From Candidatus Gastranaerophilales bacterium (GTDB lineage Bacteria > Cyanobacteriota > Vampirovibrionia > Gastranaerophilales > Gastranaerophilaceae), in the NCBI GenBank assembly GCA_947624645.1, contig CANQLG010000007.1, positions 1-64,000 of the forward strand: 64,000 nt of DNA, written 5' to 3'. The notes beneath the pieces are model-generated. The model saw only the letters and a program-made list of their open reading frames with translations, did no database searches and was not told the origin of the DNA. The position numbers were made by a program, and so were the translations under genes. Of the stretch, positions 17,802 to 26,063 are shown piece after piece; positions within the stretch are counted from its first letter, which is position 1; each line of letters begins with the position of its first letter.

Positions 17802-18295
17802 TGAGAGTTGTAATTCAAAGAGTAAAAAGTGCTTCCGTAACAATCGATTATGAATTGTATAGTGCCATAGACCGAGGGTATTTGGTATTATTGGGAGTAG
17901 AAAAAGGAGATACAACGCTTCAGGCAGATTGGCTTTGTGATAAAATTTGTGCTCTGCGTTGTTTTTCTGATGAACAAGGCAAAATGAATTTGTCAATTAA
18001 GGATATTCTTCACAGAGAATTAAATTTGGAAACGTGTGAATATGAAAATAAAGAATATGGGGAAATGCTAATAGTATCGCAGTTTACACTTTGTGCAAGT
18101 GTAAAAAAAGGTACTCGCCCCGGTTTTGATAATGCAATGGCGCCTGATGAAGCTAAAAAAATGTACGAGTATTTTATATCTAAGGTAAAAGAACAAAATA
18201 TTCCCGTTAAAACAGGAGTTTTTGGTGCGCATATGGAAATTAACCTTATTAATGACGGTCCTGTTACGTTTATCATAGAGGCACCTAAGGTTTAA
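17801..18295 (+). CDS. dtd: D-aminoacyl-tRNA deacylase
   Basis: 164-aa enzyme removing D-amino acids (and glycine mischarged on tRNA-Ala) from tRNA. N-terminal [16 protein letters not shown], the active-site SQFTLCASVKKGTRPGFD (corresponding to SQFTL...KGxRPSF), and the GVFGAHMEINLINDGPVT block with the Gly-cisPro-type counterpart are visible. Slightly longer than the 145-150 aa norm. Starts on the stop codon of ridA, making a three-gene gyrA-ridA-dtd operon. Confidence 0.95.
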   Translation: MRVVIQRVKSASVTIDYELYSAIDRGYLVLLGVEKGDTTLQADWLCDKICALRCFSDEQGKMNLSIKDILHRELNLETCEYENKEYGEMLIVSQFTLCASVKKGTRPGFDNAMAPDEAKKMYEYFISKVKEQNIPVKTGVFGAHMEINLINDGPVTFIIEAPKV

Positions 18296-18421
18296 TTTTA
18301 TTAAAATTTGTAAAAAGTTATTTTGAGCATGGGAATTTTATTTTTTACAAGTTTTACTGCTTTTGGTGAATTAAAAAAATATTATTTTTAATATATAAAA
18401 TAAACAAGATGAGGAATTTTT

Positions 18422-18631
18422 ATGACAACTTATCCGCTTCGAATTAATCTGAATGATATTGATGAATATACATTTAGAGATTTTATCCCGACTACAAACA
18501 GATATAATTCTCTCTCGGATATAGAACTTAATTTTATAGAAAATACTATTAAAACTCAAAATCTTAAAAATTATATGAGTTTAAAAATAAACAATATTCA
18601 ACGTAAATTTGATGATTATTGCACTTGTTAA
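18422..18631 (+). CDS. Small hypothetical protein, 69 aa
   Basis: Not recognised. ATG 18422 follows GATGAGGAATTTTT, a good ribosome site (GAGGA, seven bases). The product is polar and weakly acidic with no membrane segment; it reads like a two-helix soluble protein ending in DDYCTC. It lies between the dtd operon and the convergent FlhA-like gene, whose stop is six bases away. The ribosome site and isolation argue that it is translated, but nothing about its role can be read. Confidence 0.5.
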   Translation: MTTYPLRINLNDIDEYTFRDFIPTTNRYNSLSDIELNFIENTIKTQNLKNYMSLKINNIQRKFDDYCTC

Positions 18632-18637
18632 ACAATA

Positions 18638-20101
18638 CTATATTGTGTCTATAATCTTAAGCGGATATTCAAATAAAAGTTCTTCACGTGCAACTACTTT
18701 TATATTTGGTATCATTTGAGAAAGTATTAAATATATAATATGTCTTAACCTCATTGGTGCAACTAATATTATTTCTTTTGCATCGGGAGTGTGTTTTTCA
18801 GCCTTTGTTTTAATTTTGTTTATTACTTCTTCAATTTTGCTGCTTTCTATTCTTATAACTTCATCATCTGATTTATTGCCCATAAATGATTTAATACATT
18901 CGTTTGAAAGCTCATAAGCATAAATTGTATTGTCTTGATTATTGCAGACTGATTTACTTATTTGCCGAGCCAAAGATACTCGTATTCTTTCTAATAGTTC
19001 TTCTTTATTGGTTTCATCTGCAAAATCGTTTATTTTCTCAAAAATATAGACTATGTCCTTTATGGAAACCTGTTCTTTAATCAAGCTTGCGAGAATATAT
19101 TTTAATTCCGCAACGGAAAGATAATCAGGTATTATATTCTCTATTAAATATAAATTTTGGTTGCCGACAATTTCAATGTAACGATTAATATCGGAATAAT
19201 CTATAATATCGTCAATATATTTGCTTACCGCATATTCAATTATACTTGCTATATAATCGGCAGAATCATATCCTTTTGCCCAAAAATCTTTAGCTTTATC
19301 TTCTTCAATCCAAACGATATCACGCCCTGTTGCCGCATCTTTACCTTTATAAGAATTTTCGGGTAATTTCTCTATATTTAATTCATTTGCATAAAACATT
19401 GTGTGGTTGTAATAAGCATGAGAATTTATAACAGAGATTCCCCTTATTTTTAAAGAAAATTCGTTTTCTTCCAAAGAGTCATCTATTTCTATTTTTATTT
19501 TTGGAAGTATAAATCCTAAACTTTCCGTTAAGTTTTGCCTTACCAATACTATTTGAGAAAGTATATTAAACTCATTATCATTATCGAGTATGTCCATTAA
19601 TTCTTCCGACAGACATAGAGTAAGTTTATTTTCCCCGAGTTTTTGTTCCATAATATCAGGGTTAATAACTTTTGCCAGTTTTTTCTTTAAATCATCCAGC
19701 TCTGCCATGTGCTTCGAAATTTCTTCATTCAGTATTGCTCTTGAGTCTTCCGAAGTGCCGTCAATAAGTGCCTTTACCTGTGCTATTTTTTGGCGTTTCT
19801 CTTTTATCTTTTTTTGTATATCAACACAAAGCTCATAAGGGTCGAGTTCAGGGTTTATTATACGTTCAATACGTGATTTAAAATTCATTAAATCGGAATT
19901 ATCGTTGAAATTATCATCCTCAACATCTGTTTCTTTAATAAATATGCAGTTATAGAAAAATCCGTCATCATTTTCTATTTCCTGCAAGGAATATACATCC
20001 CAGCCGTCTTTTGACATTTCATTCAATAAGTTTTCAAGTTTTTCATTGTCATTATACGGAGAAGTTCTTATAGTGTATACATTTCTTGTCGGTTTGTACA
20101 T
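18638..20101 (-). CDS. Soluble FlhA-cytoplasmic-domain (FHIPEP) protein with DUF4177-like N-terminus
   Basis: 487 aa without any membrane helix. Residues about 5-56 resemble DUF4177 (YTIRTSPYNDNEKLENLLNE then DGWDVYSLQEI). About 75-150 is a charged coiled coil. From about 160 to the end it follows the cytoplasmic domain of flagellar/type III export gate proteins FlhA/SctV: LSQIVLVRQNLTESLGFILP (181-200), FSLKIRGISV, VWIEEDKAKDFWAKGYD (263-279), LSVAELKYILASLIKEQVSI (328-347), RIRVSLARQIS, and APMRLRHIIYLILSQMIPNI with REELLF at the end. FlhA normally has eight membrane helices before this domain; here they are replaced. No flagellar or secretion genes are in the window. The upstream gene is probably in the same unit. 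Exact role unknown. Confidence 0.75.
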   Translation of the reverse strand: MYKPTRNVYTIRTSPYNDNEKLENLLNEMSKDGWDVYSLQEIENDDGFFYNCIFIKETDVEDDNFNDNSDLMNFKSRIERIINPELDPYELCVDIQKKIKEKRQKIAQVKALIDGTSEDSRAILNEEISKHMAELDDLKKKLAKVINPDIMEQKLGENKLTLCLSEELMDILDNDNEFNILSQIVLVRQNLTESLGFILPKIKIEIDDSLEENEFSLKIRGISVINSHAYYNHTMFYANELNIEKLPENSYKGKDAATGRDIVWIEEDKAKDFWAKGYDSADYIASIIEYAVSKYIDDIIDYSDINRYIEIVGNQNLYLIENIIPDYLSVAELKYILASLIKEQVSIKDIVYIFEKINDFADETNKEELLERIRVSLARQISKSVCNNQDNTIYAYELSNECIKSFMGNKSDDEVIRIESSKIEEVINKIKTKAEKHTPDAKEIILVAPMRLRHIIYLILSQMIPNIKVVAREELLFEYPLKIIDTI

Positions 20102-20153
20102 TTATATATTCCTTTTTTTATTCATAATAGCATTTTTTATCGGAAAATAAAAT

Positions 20154-20690
20154 TTATTTTTGAATAATTCCTGTGGCGGTTTTTCCGTTATGTTTATATT
20201 TAAGAAGGTAGTAGCCTTTACCTGAATCTTCAATTTCAGCATAAGTATCAGCTGCCGCTCTTTGTTTAAATCCGATGAGTTCTTCTTCCGCTTCACGATA
20301 TTTTTTTAATTTTTTATTTCGTTTTGCACTCTCAAGCTTATTAATAATTTCACTTTCTTCATTTAATTCTTCTTGAGTATACATTTTTTCAACAAGTTTA
20401 ATAACTTTAACTCTGGCTCTTAAAATATTACTTTGATAAAGTTCTAAATATTTTAAATCATCGGATAGAACAACCATATAAAATCCGTCTGAAATTTTGT
20501 TACCCCGTTCATCATATAGGTTACAAGGCAGTGTGAGTGTGGGATATTCCGAAGATTCGGGCCCGAAATTATTCTGGGGTTTATCTTTATCAAATAAACC
20601 CGATGGATAAAACGGCTCGGGAAAATGCCTTTTCGGTCCGTTAAAATCAGTCATAAAATCGTATGAAATTGTATTTAAATCTAATATCAT
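20154..20690 (-). CDS. Hypothetical protein upstream of the FlhA-like gene
   Basis: 178 aa, not recognised. The N-terminal half has aromatic and proline-rich stretches and a small beta-rich block ([20 protein letters not shown] then [17 protein letters not shown]). The middle, about 105-150, is a strongly charged coiled coil ([20 protein letters not shown]), and the C-terminus is another short beta block ending [17 protein letters not shown]. No signal peptide or membrane helix. It ends 52 bp before the FlhA-like gene, so cotranscription and a physical partnership are plausible. It is divergent from clpP. Confidence 0.7.
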   Translation of the reverse strand: MILDLNTISYDFMTDFNGPKRHFPEPFYPSGLFDKDKPQNNFGPESSEYPTLTLPCNLYDERGNKISDGFYMVVLSDDLKYLELYQSNILRARVKVIKLVEKMYTQEELNEESEIINKLESAKRNKKLKKYREAEEELIGFKQRAAADTYAEIEDSGKGYYLLKYKHNGKTATGIIQK

Positions 20691-20712
20691 CGTATCTTAA
20701 TTTTATCAGATA

Positions 20713-20742
20713 TTGTATAAAATTCCTACTTTTGTATATAAT
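20713..20742 (+). promoter_or_regulatory. Probable clpP promoter
   Basis: TTGTAT (20713-20718), 18-bp spacer and TATAAT (20737-20742), with the clpP ATG at 20768 and ACGAGG between. The -35 matches only TTG. Confidence 0.4.
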
Positions 20743-20767
20743 AGATAAAGGAAACGAGGTTTTTTGT

Positions 20768-21358
20768 ATGAACAGAAATAAAATTCTCAGTTATATACCA
20801 ACGGTTATAGAAGCTTCATCACAGGGTGAAAAGTCTTTTGATATTTTTTCAAGGCTTTTGCGTGAAAGGATAATCTTTTTGGGTGAAGAAATTGATGATG
20901 AAATGGCAAATTCTGTCGTAGCTCAATTGTTATTATTGGATGCGGAAAATCCCGAAAAAGATATAATGATGTATATAAATTCTCCAGGTGGTGTGATAAC
21001 CGCAGGCATGGCGATATATGATACAATGAATCATGTCAGAGCGGATGTTTCGACAATATGTTTGGGTGAGGCTGCATCAATGGGTGCGTTTTTGTTATCG
21101 GGCGGAACAAAAGGAAAAAGAATGGCATTGCCTTCTGCCCGTATTATGATACACCAGCCTTTGGGCGGAGCTCAGGGACAAGCTACCGATATTGAAATTG
21201 AAGCAAAAGAAATTTTAAGGATGAAAAAAGAACTTAATACTCTGTTAGCTAAACATACTGGTCAGACTATTGAGAAAATATATGCGGATACGGAACGTGA
21301 TAATTATATGTCCGCTCAGGAAGCTGTCGAATACGGATTAATTGATAAAGTTATTTAA
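20768..21358 (+). CDS. clpP: ATP-dependent Clp protease proteolytic subunit
   Basis: 196-aa serine peptidase forming the barrel of the Clp protease. The triad is visible: Ser in [14 protein letters not shown], His in [10 protein letters not shown] and a late Asp in the [18 protein letters not shown] region. I start at ATG 20768 ([11 protein letters not shown]), preceded by ACGAGG; upstream in-frame codons are not conserved family sequence. It would pair with ClpX or ClpC; the Clp-N-only protein at 54308 is a possible adaptor. Confidence 0.95.
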   Translation: MNRNKILSYIPTVIEASSQGEKSFDIFSRLLRERIIFLGEEIDDEMANSVVAQLLLLDAENPEKDIMMYINSPGGVITAGMAIYDTMNHVRADVSTICLGEAASMGAFLLSGGTKGKRMALPSARIMIHQPLGGAQGQATDIEIEAKEILRMKKELNTLLAKHTGQTIEKIYADTERDNYMSAQEAVEYGLIDKVI

Positions 21359-21381
21359 AGTTATTTATTAGAGGAGTTAGG

Positions 21382-22344
21382 ATGGCAATTATGGCTAAGA
21401 AATACAGAATAGGGGTTGATGTTGGAGGTACTAATGTAAAAGTTGCTCTCGTTGATAAATCGGGTAGTATTGTGTATTCCGATACAGTTCCTACTCGTGC
21501 CGAAATGGGATATGAATATACTATTTCAAACATAATAAAAGCAATTCAAAATTTAATGAAAGAATCTAAAGTTTCTAAAGATTTGATAGAGGGTATAGGG
21601 TTCGGATTCCCAGGACAGATAGATTGTGATAAAGGAATAGTCAGATTAGCTCCTAATATCCCAGGTTGGGTAGATATTCCGATTGCAGATATTGTATCAA
21701 GAGAATTCGGTATCCCCGTAAAAGTTGATAATGATGTCAGATGTGCAGCTTTAGCCGAGTTAAATTACGGAGCGGGAAAAGGTGCAAATAATTTAATATG
21801 TATAACAGTAGGAACAGGAATTGGTTCGGGTCTTATTGTAAACGGAAAATTGGTTCGCGGTGCAAGTAATGCGGCAGGAGAAATCGGACATATAAAACTT
21901 CAAATGGAAAACGGCCCGATATGCGGATGCGGTGACAGAGGCTGCCTTGAAGCATTTGCTTCAGGACCGGCTATTGTTGCAATGGCGGAAGAATATATTA
22001 AAGGCGGAAAGTCTACTAAATACAGAGAATTGGCTAACCCTGAAATTACACCATATATTGTCGCAGAGGCTGCTAAACAAGGTGATGTTGTTGCTAAAAA
22101 AATATTTGAAATAATAGGCAGTTATATAGGAGTTGGGCTGGCAAGCGTTGTTAATCTTTTAAATCCCGAAAAAATAGTTATAGGCGGGGGCGTTGCTGAT
22201 GCTGGGGACCTTTTATTTAACCCCATAAAAGAAACGCTTAAAAAACGTACAATGCCTATCCAAGGCAGTGCCGTTCAGGTAGTTCATGCAGAACTCGGTA
22301 ATACCGCCGGTGTTATTGGCGCAAGCTTACTTATTGAAGATTAG
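21382..22344 (+). CDS. glcK: ROK family sugar kinase (glucokinase)
   Basis: 320-aa ROK protein phosphorylating glucose or a related sugar with ATP. N-terminal phosphate-binding IGVDVGGTNVKVALVD, the catalytic aspartate in VDNDVRCAALAEL, the sugar-binding GEIGH, and the zinc site CGCGDRGCLE (ROK CxCGxxGC) are present. There is no DNA-binding domain, so it is an enzyme rather than a NagC/XylR repressor. GAGGAGTTAGG precedes the ATG at 21382; a second in-frame ATG four codons on is possible. It is followed within three bases by holA. Confidence 0.9.
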   Translation: MAIMAKKYRIGVDVGGTNVKVALVDKSGSIVYSDTVPTRAEMGYEYTISNIIKAIQNLMKESKVSKDLIEGIGFGFPGQIDCDKGIVRLAPNIPGWVDIPIADIVSREFGIPVKVDNDVRCAALAELNYGAGKGANNLICITVGTGIGSGLIVNGKLVRGASNAAGEIGHIKLQMENGPICGCGDRGCLEAFASGPAIVAMAEEYIKGGKSTKYRELANPEITPYIVAEAAKQGDVVAKKIFEIIGSYIGVGLASVVNLLNPEKIVIGGGVADAGDLLFNPIKETLKKRTMPIQGSAVQVVHAELGNTAGVIGASLLIED

Positions 22345-22347
22345 TAT

Positions 22348-23316
22348 ATGGCTGTATTTCTATTTTGGGGACAAGAAGAATATCTAATGGAGCAGGAAAT
22401 CAAGAAGCTTAAAAATCAGCTTCTTGATGCCGCTTTTGTTGCTATGGCTTATAAAGTTTTTGATAATCCTTTATTCAACAATTTGATTGATATTTTACAA
22501 ACTCCGCCTTTAATGTTCGGAAATACTTTGAGTATTATTTCCATGGATAAATATCTTATCGGCAATCAGTTAAGCTTTGATGATAAACAAGTGGAAATTA
22601 TTGAGTCTGCATTAAAAAATTTGTCTGATAAAGTTAATATTATTTTTGTGTGTAAAGTTCCGAGGGATGAAAATAAAAAACCGGATTCCAGAAAAAAACT
22701 TTTTAAAATTCTTTCTAAGTATTCACAAGTAAGAGAATTTGCACAATATAAGACGTATCAAAAAGAATTGCCGCCTGTTATTGCAAAGATGGCTAAGGAT
22801 AAAGATTTAACCATTAATTCTGCTAATATTTCGCTTCTTATAGAACAAATAGGTTCAAATCTTACTTTAATTGATTCAGAACTCGAAAAACTTAAAATAG
22901 CAATCCATCCTAATAAAACTGTTGATTCGGATTCTCTTAAAAAATATTGTACTTCTTCCGAGGATGTTTTTATCCTTGCGGATTTAATTATCCAAGGTAA
23001 AAAGGATGAAGTTATGAAACAGTATAATCTGTTAACGGAAAAAAGGCATCCGCTTGAAGTTTTTTCCGTACTGCAAAGCAGCTTCCAAAGATTTATTATT
23101 ATTAAAAATTATGAGAAAAAATTAAATAATAAAGAGCTCGCTTTAAAATTGAAACTTCATGAGTTTATTGTGATGAAAACGCAGGAAAAATTAAGAAAAA
23201 CTTCTCTTGACAGATTAATTCAAATTAGAGAAAACTTAACAGATGCGGAATATAAATTAAAATCAGGTCAATCCGTTGCGGGTGAAACAATATTGGAATT
23301 GGCTTTATTAAGGTAA
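22348..23316 (+). CDS. holA: DNA polymerase III delta subunit
   Basis: 322-aa clamp-loader subunit that opens the sliding clamp. The N-terminal FLFWGQEEYLMEQEIKKLK and the diverged AAA+ modules are typical; later features include KAKD-like MAKDKDLTINSANISLLIEQ and SNLTLIDSELEKLKI, and the C-terminal helical collar segment around HPLEVFSVLQSSFQRFIIIK. Low conservation is normal for HolA. Three bases after the ROK kinase and three before the delta-prime gene, so one operon. Confidence 0.88.
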   Translation: MAVFLFWGQEEYLMEQEIKKLKNQLLDAAFVAMAYKVFDNPLFNNLIDILQTPPLMFGNTLSIISMDKYLIGNQLSFDDKQVEIIESALKNLSDKVNIIFVCKVPRDENKKPDSRKKLFKILSKYSQVREFAQYKTYQKELPPVIAKMAKDKDLTINSANISLLIEQIGSNLTLIDSELEKLKIAIHPNKTVDSDSLKKYCTSSEDVFILADLIIQGKKDEVMKQYNLLTEKRHPLEVFSVLQSSFQRFIIIKNYEKKLNNKELALKLKLHEFIVMKTQEKLRKTSLDRLIQIRENLTDAEYKLKSGQSVAGETILELALLR

Positions 23317-23319
23317 AAT

Positions 23320-24255
23320 ATGAATAAAATCTTAGAAAATAAATATCCTTATTTAACAAATTTTTTTGAAACGGCACTTAAAGAAAATCGATTGTTTCAC
23401 TCTATAATATTCTACGGAAGCAATTGTTACAGCCAATATGCAATTGCATTGGAACTTGCAAGAAAATTAAATTGTCTTGAAAATGGTTCAAATGATTGTA
23501 CTTGCCAAAATTGCAGATGGATTAGGGAAAATAGACATCCTGCCGTTATGACTGTTTCTAAGCTTGATAATAAGACTGATAAAAGTAAAACAGTTATTTC
23601 TGAAGAACAAATTAACATGGTGCTTGATACAATGTATAATTCATCCGAGTTTCACAGAGTTTTTATATTCTGTGATGCACAAATTACCGATACCAAAACT
23701 AATGACTATGATGAATTTATATCAACGGGATTTAACCCGCCCCAAGGCGATGAAGAAAAAATATGGTATCCTTTAGGGCTAAATATCACATGTTTATCCT
23801 CCGTTGCTTCTAATGCAATGCTTAAATCATTGGAAGAACCGCATTCGGGTGTTACTTTTATTTTTTTAACAAATAGTAAAGATGACCTTTTGCCCACAAT
23901 AGTTTCCCGTTCACAAGTGTTTTATGTCCCTGATACAAAAATTTATCAATATAACACTGATTTTTTAAATCAGCCGTTCCATTCATATCCATATATTCCT
24001 AAAGAAAAGGCGGTTGATTTAGCTCAATATCTTTTGAATTATCAACTTGAAAATAATCTTGAGCCGGCTTATATTTTAGATTCTATTCAGTATTATTTTA
24101 CTGAACTTATAAAATCTAACATTAATAATCAGGTAATGGTTAATATAATTTTTAGAGATATAGAAAAAATTCAAGAATCAAAAAAAATGATTAAATCATA
24201 TATAAAAGAACAGACGGTATATGAAGATTTAGCATTTTACTTAACAAAAAGCTAA
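23320..24255 (+). CDS. holB: DNA polymerase III delta-prime subunit-like protein
   Basis: 311-aa clamp-loader protein. A four-cysteine zinc module CLENGSNDCTCQNC (about 48-61) and the SLEEPHSGVTFIFLT block (sensor 1 region) followed by TIVSRSQVFYVP identify it. The Walker A position reads YGSNCYSQYAIALELA, with no GxxGxGK(S/T): it cannot bind ATP in the normal way, as in some delta-prime proteins. A loop of about 35 residues (about 115-150) is inserted before the SLEEP block. A 65-bp piece of this gene's 3' part recurs at 25241-25306. Confidence 0.85.
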   Translation: MNKILENKYPYLTNFFETALKENRLFHSIIFYGSNCYSQYAIALELARKLNCLENGSNDCTCQNCRWIRENRHPAVMTVSKLDNKTDKSKTVISEEQINMVLDTMYNSSEFHRVFIFCDAQITDTKTNDYDEFISTGFNPPQGDEEKIWYPLGLNITCLSSVASNAMLKSLEEPHSGVTFIFLTNSKDDLLPTIVSRSQVFYVPDTKIYQYNTDFLNQPFHSYPYIPKEKAVDLAQYLLNYQLENNLEPAYILDSIQYYFTELIKSNINNQVMVNIIFRDIEKIQESKKMIKSYIKEQTVYEDLAFYLTKS

Positions 24256-24306
24256 AATCGGGCAAATTAAATATTAAATTTGTTTTTTATTAAATGGAAG
24301 GTTTAA

Positions 24307-24510
24307 ATGCTATTAAGTAAAATATTAGGTAATTTGGGTAAGGCAGCTCATAGTTCACGAAGTGCTATGCAAAAAGCAAATGAAGAAGCTTTAAAAAAAA
24401 GTATTGAATCACTTGAAACATTTGTATCTCGTGAGGTACCGCAAATTGCTGCACAACGAAATGAACTGATGTTAAGTCTGAAAAAACTTGCTCAAAGTGC
24501 TAAAGTGTAA
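24307..24510 (+). CDS. Small hypothetical protein, 67 aa
   Basis: Not recognised. ATG 24307 follows GGAAGG at a good distance. The product is an alanine- and lysine-rich amphipathic helix (KAAHSSRSAMQKANEEALKK) with a second helix; no cysteines or membrane segment. It sits between holB and the methyltransferase gene that is convergent with it. In the duplicated copy to the right this gene is missing between the holB scar and the methyltransferase, so it lies within what was lost. Confidence 0.55.
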   Translation: MLLSKILGNLGKAAHSSRSAMQKANEEALKKSIESLETFVSREVPQIAAQRNELMLSLKKLAQSAKV

Positions 24511-24516
24511 TATATT

Positions 24517-25185
24517 TTATTTTTTTCTGAAAATTATGGATCCCGGTATTGTAATTGCCATATCTATTGACAATTCCAAATCTTGAATATGTTTTGGCAG
24601 ATGGTTAAAAAACGGGCGATAAGCTTTAGGATTTCTGTTTTCGCTTACTCTTAAAATTTTCATTCTGTCCATTACATAATCCCAAAATACCTGAGCATCA
24701 AGAACTTTAGGCATATTATATGCTCCTAATGCACCCCATTCAAAGTCTTCAATGATATAATATCCTCCCGAAATTAAAATCGGAAATAACATTTCAAAAC
24801 TTAATCTCTGTTCGCCCCATGCATGTGAGCAATCATCTATTATACATTTTATATTGCTAAATTGGGTTAATTTGGCAGGTAAATCTTCTGCTGTTGCATT
24901 TGAACATATAAAATTAATATTTTCTTCTTCCAATGTTTTTAGATTAGGATTTAAATCTACGCCTACAATATGAGCTTTAGGAAAATATTCCTTCCACATC
25001 CTTAATGATGCACCCGTAAAACAACCGAGTTCTGTCAATGTAAATTCTTCATTCACCAATTCTTTTAAAAATAACTCATAATATTTTAAGTAATCATGTC
25101 CCTGATATGTTTTATCTTGACATAAAAAAGTACTTGCTTTATCCGTGTTATATTTTTTACCCAAATTATCTAAAATATTTTCCAC
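24517..25185 (-). CDS. SAM-dependent methyltransferase, copy 1
   Basis: 222 aa, Rossmann-fold class I methyltransferase of the macrocin/demethylmacrocin O-methyltransferase type. Signature LGKKYNTDKAS (8-18), then SAM motif I LTELGCFTGASLRMWKEYFP, an acidic ribose-binding HIVGVDLNP, and the catalytic metal-region IDDCSHAWGEQ and IIEDFEWG. Targets in this family are usually sugars of natural products or surface glycans. The stop lies seven bases from the small ORF's stop. Nearly identical to the next gene to the right (about 95% by eye). The position that became G9 in copy 2 reads ISGGYY here. Confidence 0.85.
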   Translation of the reverse strand: MENILDNLGKKYNTDKASTFLCQDKTYQGHDYLKYYELFLKELVNEEFTLTELGCFTGASLRMWKEYFPKAHIVGVDLNPNLKTLEEENINFICSNATAEDLPAKLTQFSNIKCIIDDCSHAWGEQRLSFEMLFPILISGGYYIIEDFEWGALGAYNMPKVLDAQVFWDYVMDRMKILRVSENRNPKAYRPFFNHLPKHIQDLELSIDMAITIPGSIIFRKK

Positions 25186-25240
25186 TATTACTCCTGATAA
25201 TATAGTTTAAATTATACTATATAATAGTAAATTTGATAAT

Positions 25241-25306
25241 ATTTTACTGAACTTATAAAATCTAACACTAACAATCATGTAATAGTTAATATAATTTTTT
25301 AGAGAT
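25241..25306 (+). pseudogene. Duplicated holB 3' fragment (65-bp scar)
   Basis: Bases 25241-25306 match holB 24095-24159 with a few substitutions and one added T: ATTTTACTGAACTTATAAAA is shared and the match runs to AGAGAT. It is directly joined to the end of methyltransferase copy 2 at 25307. It does not encode a protein; it records the extent of the ancestral duplication. Confidence 0.8.
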
Positions 25307-25981
25307 TTATTTTTTTCTGAAAATTATGGATCCCGGTATTGTAATTGCCATATCTATTGACAATTCCAAATCTTGAATGTGTTTTGGCAGATGGTTAAAA
25401 AACGGACGATAAGCTTTAGGGTTTCTGTTTTCGCTTACTCTTAAAATTTTCATTCTGTCCATTGCATAATCCCAAAATACTTGAGCATCAAGAACTTTAG
25501 GCATATAATTTTTATATGCGCCTAAGGCACCGCATTCTAAATCTTCAATAATATAATACCCCCCCCCATTTAAAATTGGGAAAAGCATTTCAAAACTTAA
25601 TCTCTGTTCGCCCCAAGCATGTGAGCAATCATCTATTATACATTTTATATTGCTAAATTGGGTTAATTTGGCAGGCAAATCGTCTGCTGTTGCATTTGAA
25701 CATATAAAATTAATATTTTCTTCTTCCAAAGTTTTTAAATTAGGATTTAAATCTACGCCTACAATATGAGCTTTAGGAAAATATTCTTTCCACATCCTTA
25801 ATGATGCACCCGTAAAACAACCGAGTTCTGCCAGTGTAAATTCTTCATTCACCAATTCTTTTAAAAATAACTCATAATATTTTAAGTAATCATGTCCCTG
25901 ATATGTGTTATCTTGATATAAAAAAGTACTTGCTTTATCCGTGTTATATTTTTTACCCAAATTATCTAAAATATTTTCCAT
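25307..25981 (-). CDS. SAM-dependent methyltransferase, copy 2
   Basis: 224 aa, tandem paralogue of the gene at 24517. Same SAM motif LAELGCFTGASLRMWKEYFP and IDDCSHAWGEQ. Differences include ATADDLPAK, NGGGYYIIEDLECGALGAYK (copy 1 ISGG...DFEWG) and a two-residue insertion near YKNYMPK. The three glycines in NGGGYY come from a G9 run in the coding strand (C9 at 25559-25567 on the plus strand), absent in copy 1. A one-base slip there would truncate the protein near residue 145. Its upstream region closely matches that of copy 1. Confidence 0.85.
   Translation of the reverse strand: MENILDNLGKKYNTDKASTFLYQDNTYQGHDYLKYYELFLKELVNEEFTLAELGCFTGASLRMWKEYFPKAHIVGVDLNPNLKTLEEENINFICSNATADDLPAKLTQFSNIKCIIDDCSHAWGEQRLSFEMLFPILNGGGYYIIEDLECGALGAYKNYMPKVLDAQVFWDYAMDRMKILRVSENRNPKAYRPFFNHLPKHIQDLELSIDMAITIPGSIIFRKK
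25559..25567. repeat. C9/G9 homopolymer within methyltransferase copy 2
   Basis: Nine C on the plus strand (GGG GGG GGG in the gene). The paralogue has TCCTCCCGA at this site, so the run arose after duplication. Length is currently in frame. Confidence 0.8.
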
Positions 25982-26028
25982 TATTGCTCCTGATAATATA
26001 GATTAAATTATACTATATAATAGTAAAT

Positions 26029-26057
26029 TTGATAATAATAAAGGTTTGTAATAAAAT
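26029..26057 (+). promoter_or_regulatory. Promoter of nitrilase gene, leaderless geometry
   Basis: TTGATA (26029-26034), 17-bp spacer, TAAAAT (26052-26057). The expected start of transcription is 26063-26064, at the ATG (26064). An AAAGG lies 20 bases upstream of ATG, too far for a ribosome site. Confidence 0.45.
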
Positions 26058-26063
26058 TTATAT

